This document shows, one piece after another, positions 33,073 through 44,640 of a stretch of 64,000 bases of DNA (its first letter is position 1; every line of letters starts with the position of its first letter). The position numbers were made by a program, and so were the translations under genes. The DNA is from Paragorgia papillata. Its lineage: Eukaryota; Cnidaria; Anthozoa; Scleralcyonacea; Coralliidae. The notes beneath the pieces were generated by a model. It was not told where the DNA came from. It did no database searches and worked only from the letters and a program-made list of their open reading frames with translations. The DNA is taken from NCBI GenBank assembly GCA_035771165.1, contig JAWNZC010000320.1, positions 744,001-808,000 on the forward strand, in the 5' to 3' direction.

Positions 33073-35922
33073 ATGGCTAATACTAGAGGTTTCAAAATGG
33101 CATTGTTGAATATCAATAGCCTTGGTAAACATATTGATGAGCTGAAGGCTCAAATGGTCCACAAACCTCTAGACGTGTTAGCTATCAATGAATCAAAACT
33201 TGATCAAAATGATAGCGACGAGTCTATAGCTTTGATGGGCTATATAGTAGAGCGTAGAGACCGAAATAAGCAAGGTGGAGGGGTTTGCGTTTATTTACGT
33301 AATGCTGTGAACTACAAGAGGCGCTTCGATTTGGAAGAGCAAGGTTTGGAAATAATAGTTCTCGAAATTATAAAACCGAATTCTCAACCCTTTCTTATTA
33401 TTACATGGTATAGACCACCAAAAAGTTCTCTTGAATACTTTGATCAATTTGAACTTCTTTTGAAAAAAATCGATGGTAAATACAGAGAAATTTACATTTT
33501 AGGTGATCTGAATTGTAATTGCTTGGCAAATCCTCCTGAGTGCCATACACAACACCTTTTAGATTTATTAATCAATTATCAATTGACCCAAATCATTGTT
33601 CATCCAACAAGGGTTAACAACATTTCAAAAACGTTGATTGATTGATTTATTACAAATCAGTGTGAATCTATTATAAGTTCAGGGGTTTACCCTCTTTCAA
33701 TAAGTGACCATGATTTAGTATACGCAGTGAGAAAAATCGGCGTACGAAAAGGTCAGCCACGTTATATTGAATGTCGGAATTTTAAAAACTTTAAGGAAAC
33801 ACAATTTAAAATAGACCTAAAATCTGCTCAGTGGCCCTTTATAAATGAGTACACTGATGTCAATAAAGTATGCGATGCATGGTCATCTGTTTTCCTCGAA
33901 GTGATTGATAAGCACGCACCTCGACGTAATTTCAGAGTACGTAATAAACCTAGCCCTTGGCTTAACTCCGAAATTAAAATATTAATGTTAGATAGAGATA
34001 GGCTTAAGAAAAAAGCCATCTCGTCCGATAATTCTGATTATTGGTCTGCTTATAAAAAGCAACGCAATTTTGTAAACAATTAGATTAAGGAGGTTAAAAA
34101 GTCATATTATCATAATGAGATTAATAAGAATAAAGAGAACGCTAAGGAAACGTGGAAAATTTTTAACAATGCTATGGGTAAGAAATTAGATAACACTGAA
34201 ATAAATACGCTGTCATCTGACTCAGGAGAAATTTTAACAAAATCACATGACATAGCTAATTCTTTCAATAAATATTTTGTTGAAATTGGCCCAAATTTGG
34301 CATCTAAAGTCCCCGTTCTAAACAATGAGAAAACACCAAAAGATTATATGTCACAGGCTAATTCATCATTTGAATTTCAAAAGATAGATGCTAAGCAGGT
34401 TATAAAACTGATAGATAAATTGAATTTGCGTAAGGCTTCTGGCCACGACAAAATATCAAATAAATTGTTGAAAATATCTGGTCCGTACATTTATGAATCT
34501 TTAACAAATCTTTTCAATCTTTCAATTGAAACAAAGAATTTTCCAACCAACTGGAAAATCGCGCATGTGTTTCCATTGTATAAATCTGGGGAAAGAGATG
34601 ATGCGAACAATTTTAGGCCAATCTCTGTGTTATCCACAATTGCGCGTTTATTTGAACGTTTAATGTACAATCAAATTTATGAATACTTACTCAAACACAG
34701 GCTAATTAATACTAGACAATCCGGATTCCGCTCGCTGCATTCAACTTTGACGGCATTACTTGATATGACTAATCAATGGTGTTTTAATATTGATAAAGGA
34801 ATGGTGAACGGTGTAATATTCCTTGATTTAAAAAAAGCATTTGACACCACTGACCACAAAATATTGCTGATGAAATTAGCATGTTATGGCTTGAAAGAGT
34901 GCAGTCTTGAGTGGTTTAGATCCTACTTGTCTAATAGGACACAAATTTGCCATGTTAATGGGGTTTACTCCAATGAAGAATTAATTTCATGTGGAGTTCC
35001 CCAGGGTTCCATTCTGGGTCCGGTCTTATTTTTACTTTATATAAATGACCTACCCGAATGTTTGGAACGTAGTGTTGCAAGACTGTTTGCTGATGATACA
35101 AATATGACCTTCACAGGCTGCAATTTAGAATCAATTCAAGAAGAAATGAAGGTTGAGTTAGACAAAATTTTCAAGTGGCTTTGTGCTAATAAGCTGACAT
35201 TAAATGTCTTAAAAACTGATTTTATGTTAATTGGTTCTCGACAAAAATTGGCGGCCCTCGGGGGTTCAGTTGCATTGTCAGCAAACGGTGTTTCATTAAG
35301 CCAAGTTCGCTCGGTGAAATGCTTGGGGATTGACGTTGATGAAAATATATCATGGAGAAACCATATTCATGGTATCCGTGGAAAAGTTTCCCGCAATATT
35401 GCTACTCTAAGACGTGTTAAACCCATTTTCAATAAAAAGAATCTGGTGTTACTTTATAGAGCTATTGTTGAACCATATTTCATTTACTGCTCTATAGTTT
35501 GGGATAGCATTGGAGAAACATTGGACAAAAGTTTACAAATTTTACAAAATAGAGCAGCTCGTGTTATTACAGGGGCACATTTCTTGAAATCATCCTCGCT
35601 AATTTTGGAGGAACTTGGCTGGATGAATATTAAAGAAATGAGATATAGGCAAAAGGCCATTATGATGTATAAAATAGTGAGTGGTATTGCAGCACCATAC
35701 CTATTGGATATATTTAAGCATTGTGATGGCCTAAATGCTTATAATCTCAGAAGATCTAAAATAACTTTTGAGCTTCCTAATAATAGAACAGAGTATTATA
35801 ACTCAAGTTTTGCCTTCACTGGTGCAAAACTTTGGAATTCTCTTCCGGACGAAATAAAAGAGGCATCGTCATTACAAATATTTATAAAAAAATTGGAGTC
35901 AACTATTATCTGTGCCAACTAG
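33073..35922 (+). pseudogene. LINE ORF2: APE endonuclease plus reverse transcriptase, two stops
   Basis: 949 codons in one frame from the ATG at 33073. An APE-like endonuclease (LNINSL, AINESKLD, GGGVCVYL, WYRPP, GDLNCN, SDHDLVYAV) is followed by RT (FLDLKKAFDTTDH, CGVPQGSILGPVLFLLYIND, intact FADDT near 35090) and the C-terminal LWNSLPDEIK region. In-frame TGA at about 33643 and TAG at 34081 are the only lesions; both fit single substitutions. It nicks target DNA and copies its RNA by target-primed reverse transcription in active copies. With two stops it is inactive, but the integrity suggests recent insertion. Confidence 0.92.
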
Positions 35923-36054
35923 ATAATTACCATTTTGTTTCAATTGATTGTAAATAATGTAAATATGTATTATAAATTATATCACGGCTTTTAGGAAGAA
36001 CAAATGTATTTTTATATACAATTTGATAAAACTACCGTGTATAAATAAATATTT

Positions 36055-36122
36055 CAATCAATCAATCAATCTGTCTATCTGTCTATCTGTCTATCTGTCT
36101 ATCTGTCTATCTGTCTGTCTGT
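36055..36122 (+). repeat. (CAAT)n tail and CTAT/CTGT microsatellite
   Basis: Four CAAT units followed by about twelve CTGT/CTAT units. Confidence 0.95.
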
Positions 36123-36599
36123 TACAATTATTTATTTAATTAACAAGAAACTTAGAACAGATATTGAAAATGTCTACAAAGATTAAAATTAAACTAAAGT
36201 TCAGAAACTTATCTGTCGTCTGCGCACAACGAAACAGTCAATAGGAGATTCCGGCAACAGGTTAACAATCCGTATGGACTTGAAAAGGAAGGAATAATAA
36301 AACCAACGGCAGGAACTCCAGGACAGACTTCGTAACCACTTTGATACATATAGCTCACTCTCATACATATGCATGCCTGATATATGTTCGATGGCTGCTT
36401 ATATAGTTTCTAGAGTATATAATTATAGTAACATACTTCATGCTATATATATAATATATTTACATAATTAATAAATGACATCATAGCTGACTCATGCCAA
36501 GTCACAAGTATTTACTAATTGGTTACAAGTACTTATTATGTTCAGTGATCAAATAACGTCTAGTGAATTAACTGTCTTACGATAGGCATATCCGTAACA
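36123..36599. other. non-coding AT-rich sequence
   Basis: No gene or repeat family recognised. Confidence 0.4.
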
Positions 36600-38036
36600 T
36601 AGTCAATAGATTTTCTTGTTCTTCGCGATTTGCTTATTTTCCCACAGAACACGATGGTCATTATTTCCAAGCGTATTTGGCAACAGCAGATTTATCATGT
36701 TGGCCTTTTATGCAACATGTCTTGTGCTCCTTCAGGCGAGTTGAGAGATTCCTTCCCGTTTCCCCGATATATACCAAGCCACATTCACACGGAATGCGTT
36801 ACACTCCAGGCATAGATAAGCTATCCACCACATCTTTATGTGTGAAAAGTACCTTCAACAATTTGTGCTAACTACCGTGAAATACCTTCATACCAGCACG
36901 ATTTAGAATTCTCTCAATCTTGTGGGATGTTGGTCCGATGTGCGGAAGAGAAACTGAAAGTGTTTTTTCCCGGGGCTGAGTATTCGGCTCCCGATGTACC
37001 GTAAGTGTCATAGAAGCTTGAATCAACTTCTCAGGAAAACCTTTTTTAGTTAAAACCAACTTAAGATGATCTAATTCAAACTGAAGATGTTCTTCGTCAC
37101 AAATTGTTTACGCTCGATGAACGAGAGTTTTGCACACAGACGATTTAATACTAGGATGGTGGAATGAAGTGTAGTTAAGGTATCTGTCAGTGCGTGTTGG
37201 TTTTCGATACACAGTATGACGTAAAGTCCCATCTGGTTTAACGGAAAGCAAAACGTCCAAAAATGGGATAGATTTGTCTTGATTTTGTAATTCCATAGTG
37301 AATTTGATGGAAGGGTGAATGCTGTTAAGGTGGTCAAGAACATTAGACAAAGCATTGAAACCGTGTGACTGAGGTACTGGTCGTTTTCACATACCTGATT
37401 TTAACGGCGCAGTTGCAAGAGCCTTCTTCTCGAACTCATCCATCTATAAGTTATCTATGATTGGAGAGAATGGGGAACCCATTGCTGATCCAGTCGTTCG
37501 CTCGAAAAATCTGTTCCGCCATTGAAAACATGTTGATGTAAGGCACAGCGTCAACAGTTGATAGACCTGATCTGCAGAAAGATTCGTTCTTCTAACGAGT
37601 GTTTTATCTAGAAGAAGTCCTTCTTTCGCAATCAGGCACGCTTCTTCAATGGGAACATTCGTAAACAAACTGACTACATCAAAACTAACTAGTAACTACA
37701 TCATCTTAACTAGTTTAAGTGTCTTAATTTCAGAGACAAATTCCTTAGAATTAATACATGGTGAATGGACTTACCTACCAAAGGCTTCGAAACAGTAGCA
37801 AGATATTGTGCTAAGGCGTATGTGGAGAGCCTCGTGAAGCCACTATTGAACGAAATAGGGCATTTGTTTTATGAATCTTTGGAAGACCACACAATTTTGG
37901 ACATATTGAAGCAGAATGGCGTAAACGGCGGTAAAGGCTTTTCGGCAAACTTTCCATCTTATAAAGTTCTACCAATTTACTAGAAACCTTACGTTCAATG
38001 CTAGGTGTTGGATCGCGTTTTAACTCTCTACTAGAA
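36600..38036 (-). pseudogene. Penelope-like element fragment A (RT and GIY-YIG endonuclease)
   Basis: Minus-strand pieces in several frames, in order: DPTPSIERKV, GLPKIHKTNALFR, FTNVPIEEA, GSAMGSPFSP, then IPFLDVLL and VYRKPTRTDRYLN, an HKIERIL segment, and a GIY-YIG-type endonuclease (ECGLVYIGETGRNLSTRLKEH region, about 36730-36800). These are Penelope-like RT and EN hallmarks. The YVDD catalytic block expected between GSPFSP and IPFLD is missing through a deletion near 37385-37400. Many stops and frameshifts make it dead. Confidence 0.85.
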
Positions 38037-39009
38037 ATACATGAACGCAACAACCCCTCGCCCGCTTTTACATGCTTTTTTAACACACCCACCCACCCCC
38101 TGATTAAAATAAGCACTCCTAATATACAGCCAATACAAAAACAAACAGATATAAAAACAAATGATGTTAAATCCTTGGGATATTAAATTATACAATTTAT
38201 GGATAGGTCGATAGGATGACAAAACAGATTTAAATCATTTAATGAAAGTTGAACATATCAAAGCAAAATTTAGATTTCATTATTAAATTCTGGTTATAAA
38301 AAATATATTGTTTTTAGGAGGTTTCAAAAGGGATTAATTTTAGCAAGCCTTTAAATGGCTTCTCTATGCATGTACATTTTGCAAAGGCAGCATTAAAAGT
38401 AATTAACAGCTCAGAAATTACATTTATAATAGAGTCTGAGATAAAAACAATTTAGTAGAATCTGATTCCAGAAAGAAGAATTCAAAAGACAACGTTTCAG
38501 TCGAAACACAGCCAAGATAACCAACAAAGCCCATGAGTATTTTTAATAATAAAAAGTGCATGCACGTCCACCACGGTTAATATAAGCCTTAAAGGTAGTG
38601 TTTTAAGTTAGCTTTAGTTAAGCTGACTTATGGTTTGGATGAGCAAAGGGAAAGCACGAAAACGTGAAGCTGAATATTGTTTAGGTTAAGCGAAAACTTG
38701 AAAACAACCAGAATCCTACCGTTAACCACTTTAAGATGATTTGACCATGGACTCACGGAGTGTCTTCAAACCAGGGCTACATACACTGCAGAACGAGTTT
38801 TTGTTTACCATACGGCGTTTGGTTTCTTCAAGTTCTCTGGTTTCTCTTCAAGATATATTAAACGGGTTGTTTGTATCCTTTTCTTCGTGCTCCATTTCAT
38901 TTCGTTTCGTTTAAATAAACGAAAGCAAAACACTATTTGTTTGAGAGTTTATAGTTATCTTCGTCGCTAGTCACCAGTGTCCAACTATTCTTACCGCGTG
39001 ACACCGTGC

Positions 39010-39086
<77 letters not shown>

Positions 39087-39235
39087 TATATAAACTATTT
39101 CCCAGATTTCGTCTCCCTCGCTTTTTCTCCACGCGTGTAAAGTGGACTACACGCATGTCGAGATTAGCACCCTCACCGGGCTCCGGGCCTTCGGGCCTTC
39201 GGCCCTACGCCCGGGCTCGGGGATAAGTTGGAGTA
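38037..39235. other. insert separating Penelope fragments A and B
   Basis: Fragments A and B are collinear on the minus strand, so this 1.2 kb looks inserted. It has no recognised gene, a long (AT)n tract and, at 39170-39222, a GC-rich foldback (CCGGGC / GCCCGG words). Confidence 0.5.
39015..39085. repeat. (AT)n microsatellite
   Basis: About 35 AT units. Confidence 0.97.
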
Positions 39236-39450
39236 TCTAAGAGAGCACTTACCTTGTTGTCATATACGTCACGATCTAAAAGAACAGTAGCATTACCTTT
39301 ATCTGCTTTTAAAATATGGACTGACTTATCTGAACTTAGGTTTGATAAAGCAATCTTTTCCTCTTTCCTGAGGTTGCTTTTCGGTAACTTGGCTTGGCGA
39401 ATTGTTTCAGCAACTTCGGTAAGAAAAACAGTTTAGGCTTGTTGAACAAT
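39236..39450 (-). pseudogene. Penelope-like element fragment B (N-terminal RT region)
   Basis: Minus-strand codons with LPKSNLRKEEKIALSNL and HILKADKGNATVLLDR, the conserved block preceding the Penelope RT fingers. It ends near TYP at 39236 and would continue into fragment A across the 1.2-kb insert. Confidence 0.75.
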
Positions 39451-40700
39451 TTCTTCCTTCGGAATAGATGGAAGATGGAAGTTTGCCTAAAAACCTTTAC
39501 CGACGTTTACGCCCTCCTTCTTCAGTATGTCCAAATTTTATGGTCTTCCAAAGATTCATAAAACAAATGCCCTATTTCGTCCAATAGTGGCTTCACGAGG
39601 CTCTCCAACATACGCCTTAGCACAATATCTTGCTACTGTTTCGAAGCCTTTGGTAGGTAAGTACACTCACCATTAATTAATTCTAAGGAATTTGTCTTAA
39701 GACACTAAAGCTAGTTAAAGATAGATAGATACGTTAAATAGAAAAACACCTTGCAGCTAAAAGCTGAATTGCGTGTACAGATATATCAAAATTACATATC
39801 AAAAAATTTAAAATTAACTAAAATAAACTAAACTACAACTACCTAAATAAGCTAAGTAACGTTTACAAGGAATTTAAAAATCTGATGCACATGCGGGTAA
39901 AAATGATTGTTTAAATCTATTTGTTTTACACTTGGGGATGATAAAATCTCTTTGCTTCGTAAGTGAATAAATAGATGAATTAACGTTAGGAAGAATATCA
40001 TATAATTTGTGATCTCAATTTTCCACTATACTGTTAAAAGTTTTCTTGGTCAGATGATATCGACGGTGATGAAGGCTATCCAGGTTTGTAATTGATAATC
40101 TTTCAGAGTAGGATTTTACAGGAAGAATAATTGATAATATACGCTTTTGAAATCGTTCAATGTTATCACTCAGATATTTTGGTAACGAGAAGTGGAATAC
40201 TTCACAACTATATTCTAGAATTGGACGAACGCACGTACAATAAAAGCTAATGATCGCGTTGATAGGAACATGCGCGCGTTTCAATTGAATTATGAAGTAT
40301 ATACGTTTGTTAGCTTTCTTAATAATATTTTTGATTTGTTTTACGAATGTTCCCATTGAAGAGGCGTGCCTGATTGCGAAAGAAAGACTTCTTCTGGATA
40401 AAACACTCGTTACAACAACGAACCTTTCGGCAGATCAGGTCTATGAACTGTTGACGCTGTGCTTTACGTCAACTTGTTTTCAATGGCGAAACAGATGTTT
40501 CGAACAAACGACTGGAGCAGCAATGGGTTCCCCATTGTCTCCTATCATGGCTAACTTATACATGGAGGAGTTTGAGAAGAAGACACTTGCAACTGCGCCA
40601 TTAGAACCAAGTACCTGCATGGTCACACGGTTTGAATGCTATAATGCGATAAAAAAATTAAAATCGTTAATTAATAAACTCGTTAATTTCTCTTAGAACG
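39450..40700 (+). pseudogene. Penelope-like element fragment C, inverted copy
   Basis: Plus-strand pieces SLPKNLYRRLR, GLPKIHKTNALFRPIVASRGSP (with a shift near 39540), KPLVGK, then after a LINE insertion FTNVPIEEA and TTGAAMGSPLSPIMANLYMEEFE, ending after LATAPLEPS at about 40610. It joins fragment B head-on at 39450. As in fragment A, sequence after the APL segment jumps to a CACACGGTTT word and lacks the catalytic YVDD block. Inverted adjacent partial copies are common in Penelope-like elements. Confidence 0.82.
39717..40345 (-). mobile_element. LINE fragment inserted in Penelope fragment C
   Basis: A minus-strand ORF at 40015-40345 matches the RT thumb/C-terminal region of CR1/L2-like LINEs (IISFYCTCVRPILEY, RFQKRILSIILP, LHHRRY). 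The 3' UTR follows and the tail at 39720-39733 reads TATCTATCTATC on the minus strand. The Penelope target lost about 45 bases at the insertion. Confidence 0.8.
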
Positions 40701-41208
40701 TTAGAACCTTAATAAATTTTATTATACTTTTACAATGCCTTACATTCGTGTTTTATGCTGGGCTTTAGTTTTTATCATTCGTTTACGATTCCCGCCTAGT
40801 TCAACTGTTGCCCTTTCATATCTTGACTGAATCAAACATCTCATCAATTATAGTTGGCATAGTAAGGTTTTCATATTTCTAGTTACTCTTGTATTACATT
40901 TGTTCCCGTTTGGCAACTAGCGTGCCTAGAAAGCGTGTTTATTTTGTTTCTTCGTTTGAAATCTATATTATTTAATTTATTTTAGTTTTATCGATAAACC
41001 GTAGACCGACTTTATTTTGTTTAACGGAAATAAAATTCGCTTTTGTTTATTTAACGCTTTATTTTCATTCGTCGGGATTTGACAAATATGAAGCGGTCAA
41101 GCGTGGGTGGTTTTTAAAATCTCGGGGTCTGTCTGCAAGCGTTTCCTCACCCAGGCTACTAAGAAACGCTTGCTATACGCAGGCTAGCCATTGTTTAGCT
41201 CAGCTATA
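40701..41208. other. non-coding sequence
   Basis: No gene seen in this AT-rich stretch. Confidence 0.4.
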
Positions 41209-41901
41209 CATTCTCGTTCCCAGCCCATTGCCTTCTGCGACGTCAAGTGATTCTGAGGACCACTGTTAAGTTGAGCGTTTTGATTGGTCGAAAGCGACAA
41301 TCTAAGCATACCAATGAAATCGTCGAAGGCTCTACTGAAAACGAAACAGTTTCAAGGTTTCTTACAAAATTTACGGACTTCAACTCGGTGTTCATGCAAG
41401 ATTCAGAAACGACACAATAAAACGGACGAAGCTGTAAGTAAAAATTTAACTGTAAAAATTAGTGCAATTTAGTACACTATATAAGAAGGGACATATCTAG
41501 TTCTAGAAATTCACTACCCGCCTAAGCTCGAAAAAGTATTGAGTACTACATCACCGAGTAAGTTTGTGAAATAAATCGAGTTTATCTGAATTTGTATCAA
41601 TTTTTATCAGCTTCTTCGTGTTATCGTGTATTAGATTTATATAACAAGGTTTGAAATGTATTGTACATAGTTTGTCAATTGACGTATTGATATGTCCACC
41701 CTGAATTTTCATGCAACTTTAGTAGATGGTAAGCATTTAAATGCACGATAAATATCTTTGTAAACCTCTGCACAAAATTATGAATACATTGTTGAACAAC
41801 ATCTTAAATTCTAAGCACTTGCTTGTTTTGTTATTCAAACAACAATCAGAACGCTCAATTTTACATAGGTAGCACAAGGCAATGGCCAGGGAACGAGAAT
41901 G
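41209..41901. repeat. 693-bp MITE-like element with inverted ends
   Basis: CATTCTCGTTCCC...CATTGCCTT at the left recurs inverted at the right, and a second inner match (TTGAGCGTT.TGATTG) extends the ends to about 80 bp. No transposase. Confidence 0.75.
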
Positions 41902-41962
41902 GCCCAACTATTACTTTAAACTTCAAAATCCAAAACTCTTTACCCATGTAGACTGTGCAACT

Positions 41963-42127
41963 AAGGGCCCTTTCCAATTGACAAGGTTAGACCGGTCAGT
42001 CCGGCCAGAATGGACTTGCTTTTGATTAGGACCAAATTTTCCAGTCAGACCATCCCAGGCCTCAAACGAATCGTGTTCCATTTAACCGGACTGACCGGTC
42101 TAACCGTGTAAATGGAAAGCCCCTTAG
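41963..42127. repeat. 165-bp MITE next to a splice donor
   Basis: Ends AAGGGCCCTTTCCA and TGGAAAGCCCCTT are inverted, with a long inner arm GGTTAGACCGGTCAGTCCGG pairing with its complement. The nearest end is 9 bases inside the intron from the S1-S2 exon donor. Confidence 0.82.
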
Positions 42128-42136
42128 GTTACTTAC

Positions 42137-42391
42137 TTTTAATATTGCCTCAGAGACATAGATCGAACAGAAAATGTAATTAAGGATCCGTAGAACGATG
42201 AAATACGACACATCTTCGTCCACACTAAGTTCAAGTGATATAGGAATCATGTTGACCAGGATTAGGACATTTACGGTTGTATCAAACCAAAAGTTAGTTA
42301 CAATATAATACAAATGCCGACGAATTTTACCATCCGGAGGCTGGATTGATTCCGTCGGATCTGCCTTCTTTAAACTCTCGATCTTATCTTT
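42137..42391 (-). CDS. voltage-gated cation channel exon, S1-S2 segment
   Basis: Minus-strand exon of exactly 85 codons from a TTGTTTACAG acceptor to a GTAAGT donor. It encodes a charged linker with PPDG, an S1-like segment (FDTTVNVLILVNMIPISLEL), an acidic extracellular loop and an S2-like segment (LRILNYIFCSIYVSEAILK). The ending AILK joins in phase 0 to IVAFGRHYF of the S3-S4 exon at 11122-11316. Linker and motifs resemble the entry to domain IV of sodium/calcium-type channels; the exact subtype is open. Both exons share splice-consensus quality and no lesion, so the gene is probably alive. Confidence 0.87.
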
Positions 42392-42438
42392 CTGTAAACA
42401 AAAAATTAAGAGTTACAAACCGAAAAATTCAACAAGTA

Positions 42439-42547
42439 CCTACCCTGGATGCCAGAGATTTAGGTCGAAAGTTAATATTCAACCCATGTATCAATATTTA
42501 TCCCATGCATGAATAGATATAAAATAAACTCTGGCATCCAGGGTAGG
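42439..42547. repeat. 109-bp MITE-like palindrome
   Basis: The 19 bases CCTACCCTGGATGCCAGAG recur as a perfect inverted copy at the other end, around a 71-base AT-rich loop. Confidence 0.8.
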
Positions 42548-42760
42548 AATTGTGGTGCCCTGACGAGTAGCCGCTGAACAACTGGCTCCTTGGGTAGCTT
42601 TATATTCTGGGTGTCATGGACACAGAAACGTGGGCTCTGGGAGCGAGAATACAAGTGATGGATTTTAGCGGAGTTTTGACGACATCGTGTTTGTGAAGAA
42701 AGGCATTGAGCATATATCCTGCCAGTAGATTTCGAAAAAGATGGCGTCTTGTATATATTG

Positions 42761-44640
42761 AGTAGTAATACCCCCACTCTGGCAGCGGAAGTAATTAGTA
42801 TGCAAACAGCCATCTAACCATAATCTCATTAGTATTCATTTTATAGCGGCGCGTCAACTTATTATTTATTCATTCTCAGGCTCCTTTGAGACCTCCAAAC
42901 CCTAACCTCATTATCTACGCTTACATCATTATTTCTCAGGCTCCTTTGGGACTTCTTAACCCTAATTTTCACCCCTAACCCCAGCTTTCATCCAACCCCC
43001 CGGTATTTCATACGTCACTCCCGAATGGTCTCCGACTAATTTCCGAAGTTCTGGGTGATGTCATTATCAAAAGGCACTCGACTTATATCCTTATAAGTAA
43101 TAGTAATTACCTTTTCATTTATACACTTTACCCTACTGACAGTCAACACTTGTGGGACCTGTAGACATACAGAGCATGCGTACAGTAAACTTTAACAAAA
43201 TAGACGTTCTTTACAAGGAACTAAAGAGAAATTGATAGAGACACTTTATATTTTTTATCTGAATCCTTGTCTGGAGGAATAGAGAGAGTTTTGAACAGTC
43301 TAAATGTCTGAATCGGCTGAGATAACTTAGCTCGAATATTATTTGAATAAGCTATGAATATTATATTAGAACCTGAACAGAGTAAGTCATCCTAGAATCC
43401 GTGTTAACTAAACCCTCGTTTATAAGCGAGGAAATCGTAGGAAAATAGAATGAGGAATCACTTCGAGAAGTCATGAAAAGAACGATTTTAAATGTCAAAA
43501 TATTAACTAAAGGCAAAGCGATTTATTACTTTGAAAGCGTTGCTACGCTTTCTGTTACTAAGTGTGATGTTTGCATTTTTATCCTCAGTGCACGTGCAGG
43601 AGACAAAAGAGAAATTCATTAGGGTCATTAAGGAGATTAAGCGCTTAGGCAAGTCTAGGCGAGAAGGTCATTAACAGTGTTAGCATAGCAAAACAGCGTC
43701 GCGTCCTTCATTCGTCTTAGGCTCCTTTGAGACCCTCTACTGTTACTCAACCCCCCGTGTAATACGTCATAATCGATAGCTCTCCGACTAATTCCCGAAG
43801 ATCGTCATTATCAAAACATGCTCGACTTATATAAGTAATAGGAACCAAATTTCATTTATGCACTTTACATTACTGATCGACAGTCAGCAGTTGTGGGGCA
43901 TGTTATAATATTCAAACAGAATAAGTCATCCTAGAATCATTGCTTGCTAAACCCTTGCTTATAAGTGAAGAATTCGTGAGAAGATAGAATAAGGAATCAC
44001 TTTAAGCCGTATACAAGAAGAACTTAAGATAGTGTGAGCAATCATTTCGAAAAGCCGTGAGCTAAGGGGTTTAAAACGTATTAACACTAGCACATAGCAA
44101 TGAAAAGCTTATATATGAATATTATATTAGATATTTGGTTCGCCTTTGTGGTGTTTATACGTTTAAGAACTGTGCAAAGTTCCACAAGTCCGGTACAGTG
44201 GCATCAGCTTTCTGGGGTTTCTGGAGTATACACTTCCTATTTTAAATCTTTAGGCATTATGAGAATATTTCCTTTGTATTCTGTCAACGAATTGGTGGCT
44301 TTTAAAAGATTATAGTAATTAACGAAATAAAGTTTAGAAAATATATAATTTCATATTTACAATCACATAAAGCTCCTATTATTTACAAACACGCAAAAGT
44401 TAAAATCCATACGTGTCAAAATTATTTACAATCACTTGCCGTTTAATCGCAGATTGAATTTATTCTCGGGCGAGAAGGTCATTAGCAATGTTACCATAGC
44501 GAAACCGCGTTGCCGGCTCTGAGCGGCTCCGAGCCTTCGGCGCTTGGTTCCGAGCGACTCCGAGCCCTAGGCTCTTGGCCCCGAGCGGCTCCGAGGCCTG
44601 GGCTCCGATATACTACGAGCGACTGCGGCTTCTCTTTATC
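42761..44640. repeat. left arm of giant foldback
   Basis: Inverted relative to 50050-52780, with about 95 percent or so identity by eye over compared stretches. It carries direct internal duplications (TCCTTTG(G/A)GAC..., CGACTAATT(T/C)CCGAAG..., ACTTATA(T)AAGTAATAG) at about 42880-43400 and 43720-44000, and a GC-rich GAGCGGCTCCGAGCC array at 44515-44630. Confidence 0.85.

Larger units (their letters stand above)
31609..36072 (+). mobile_element. nearly full-length CR1/L2-like LINE with SGNH-esterase ORF1
   Basis: Runs from the end of one microsatellite to a (CAAT)n tail at 36055-36070 that leads into the next. It holds ORF1, a 72-base spacer, ORF2 with two nonsense codons, and a short 3' UTR. 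It is the best-preserved LINE in the window. Confidence 0.9.
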
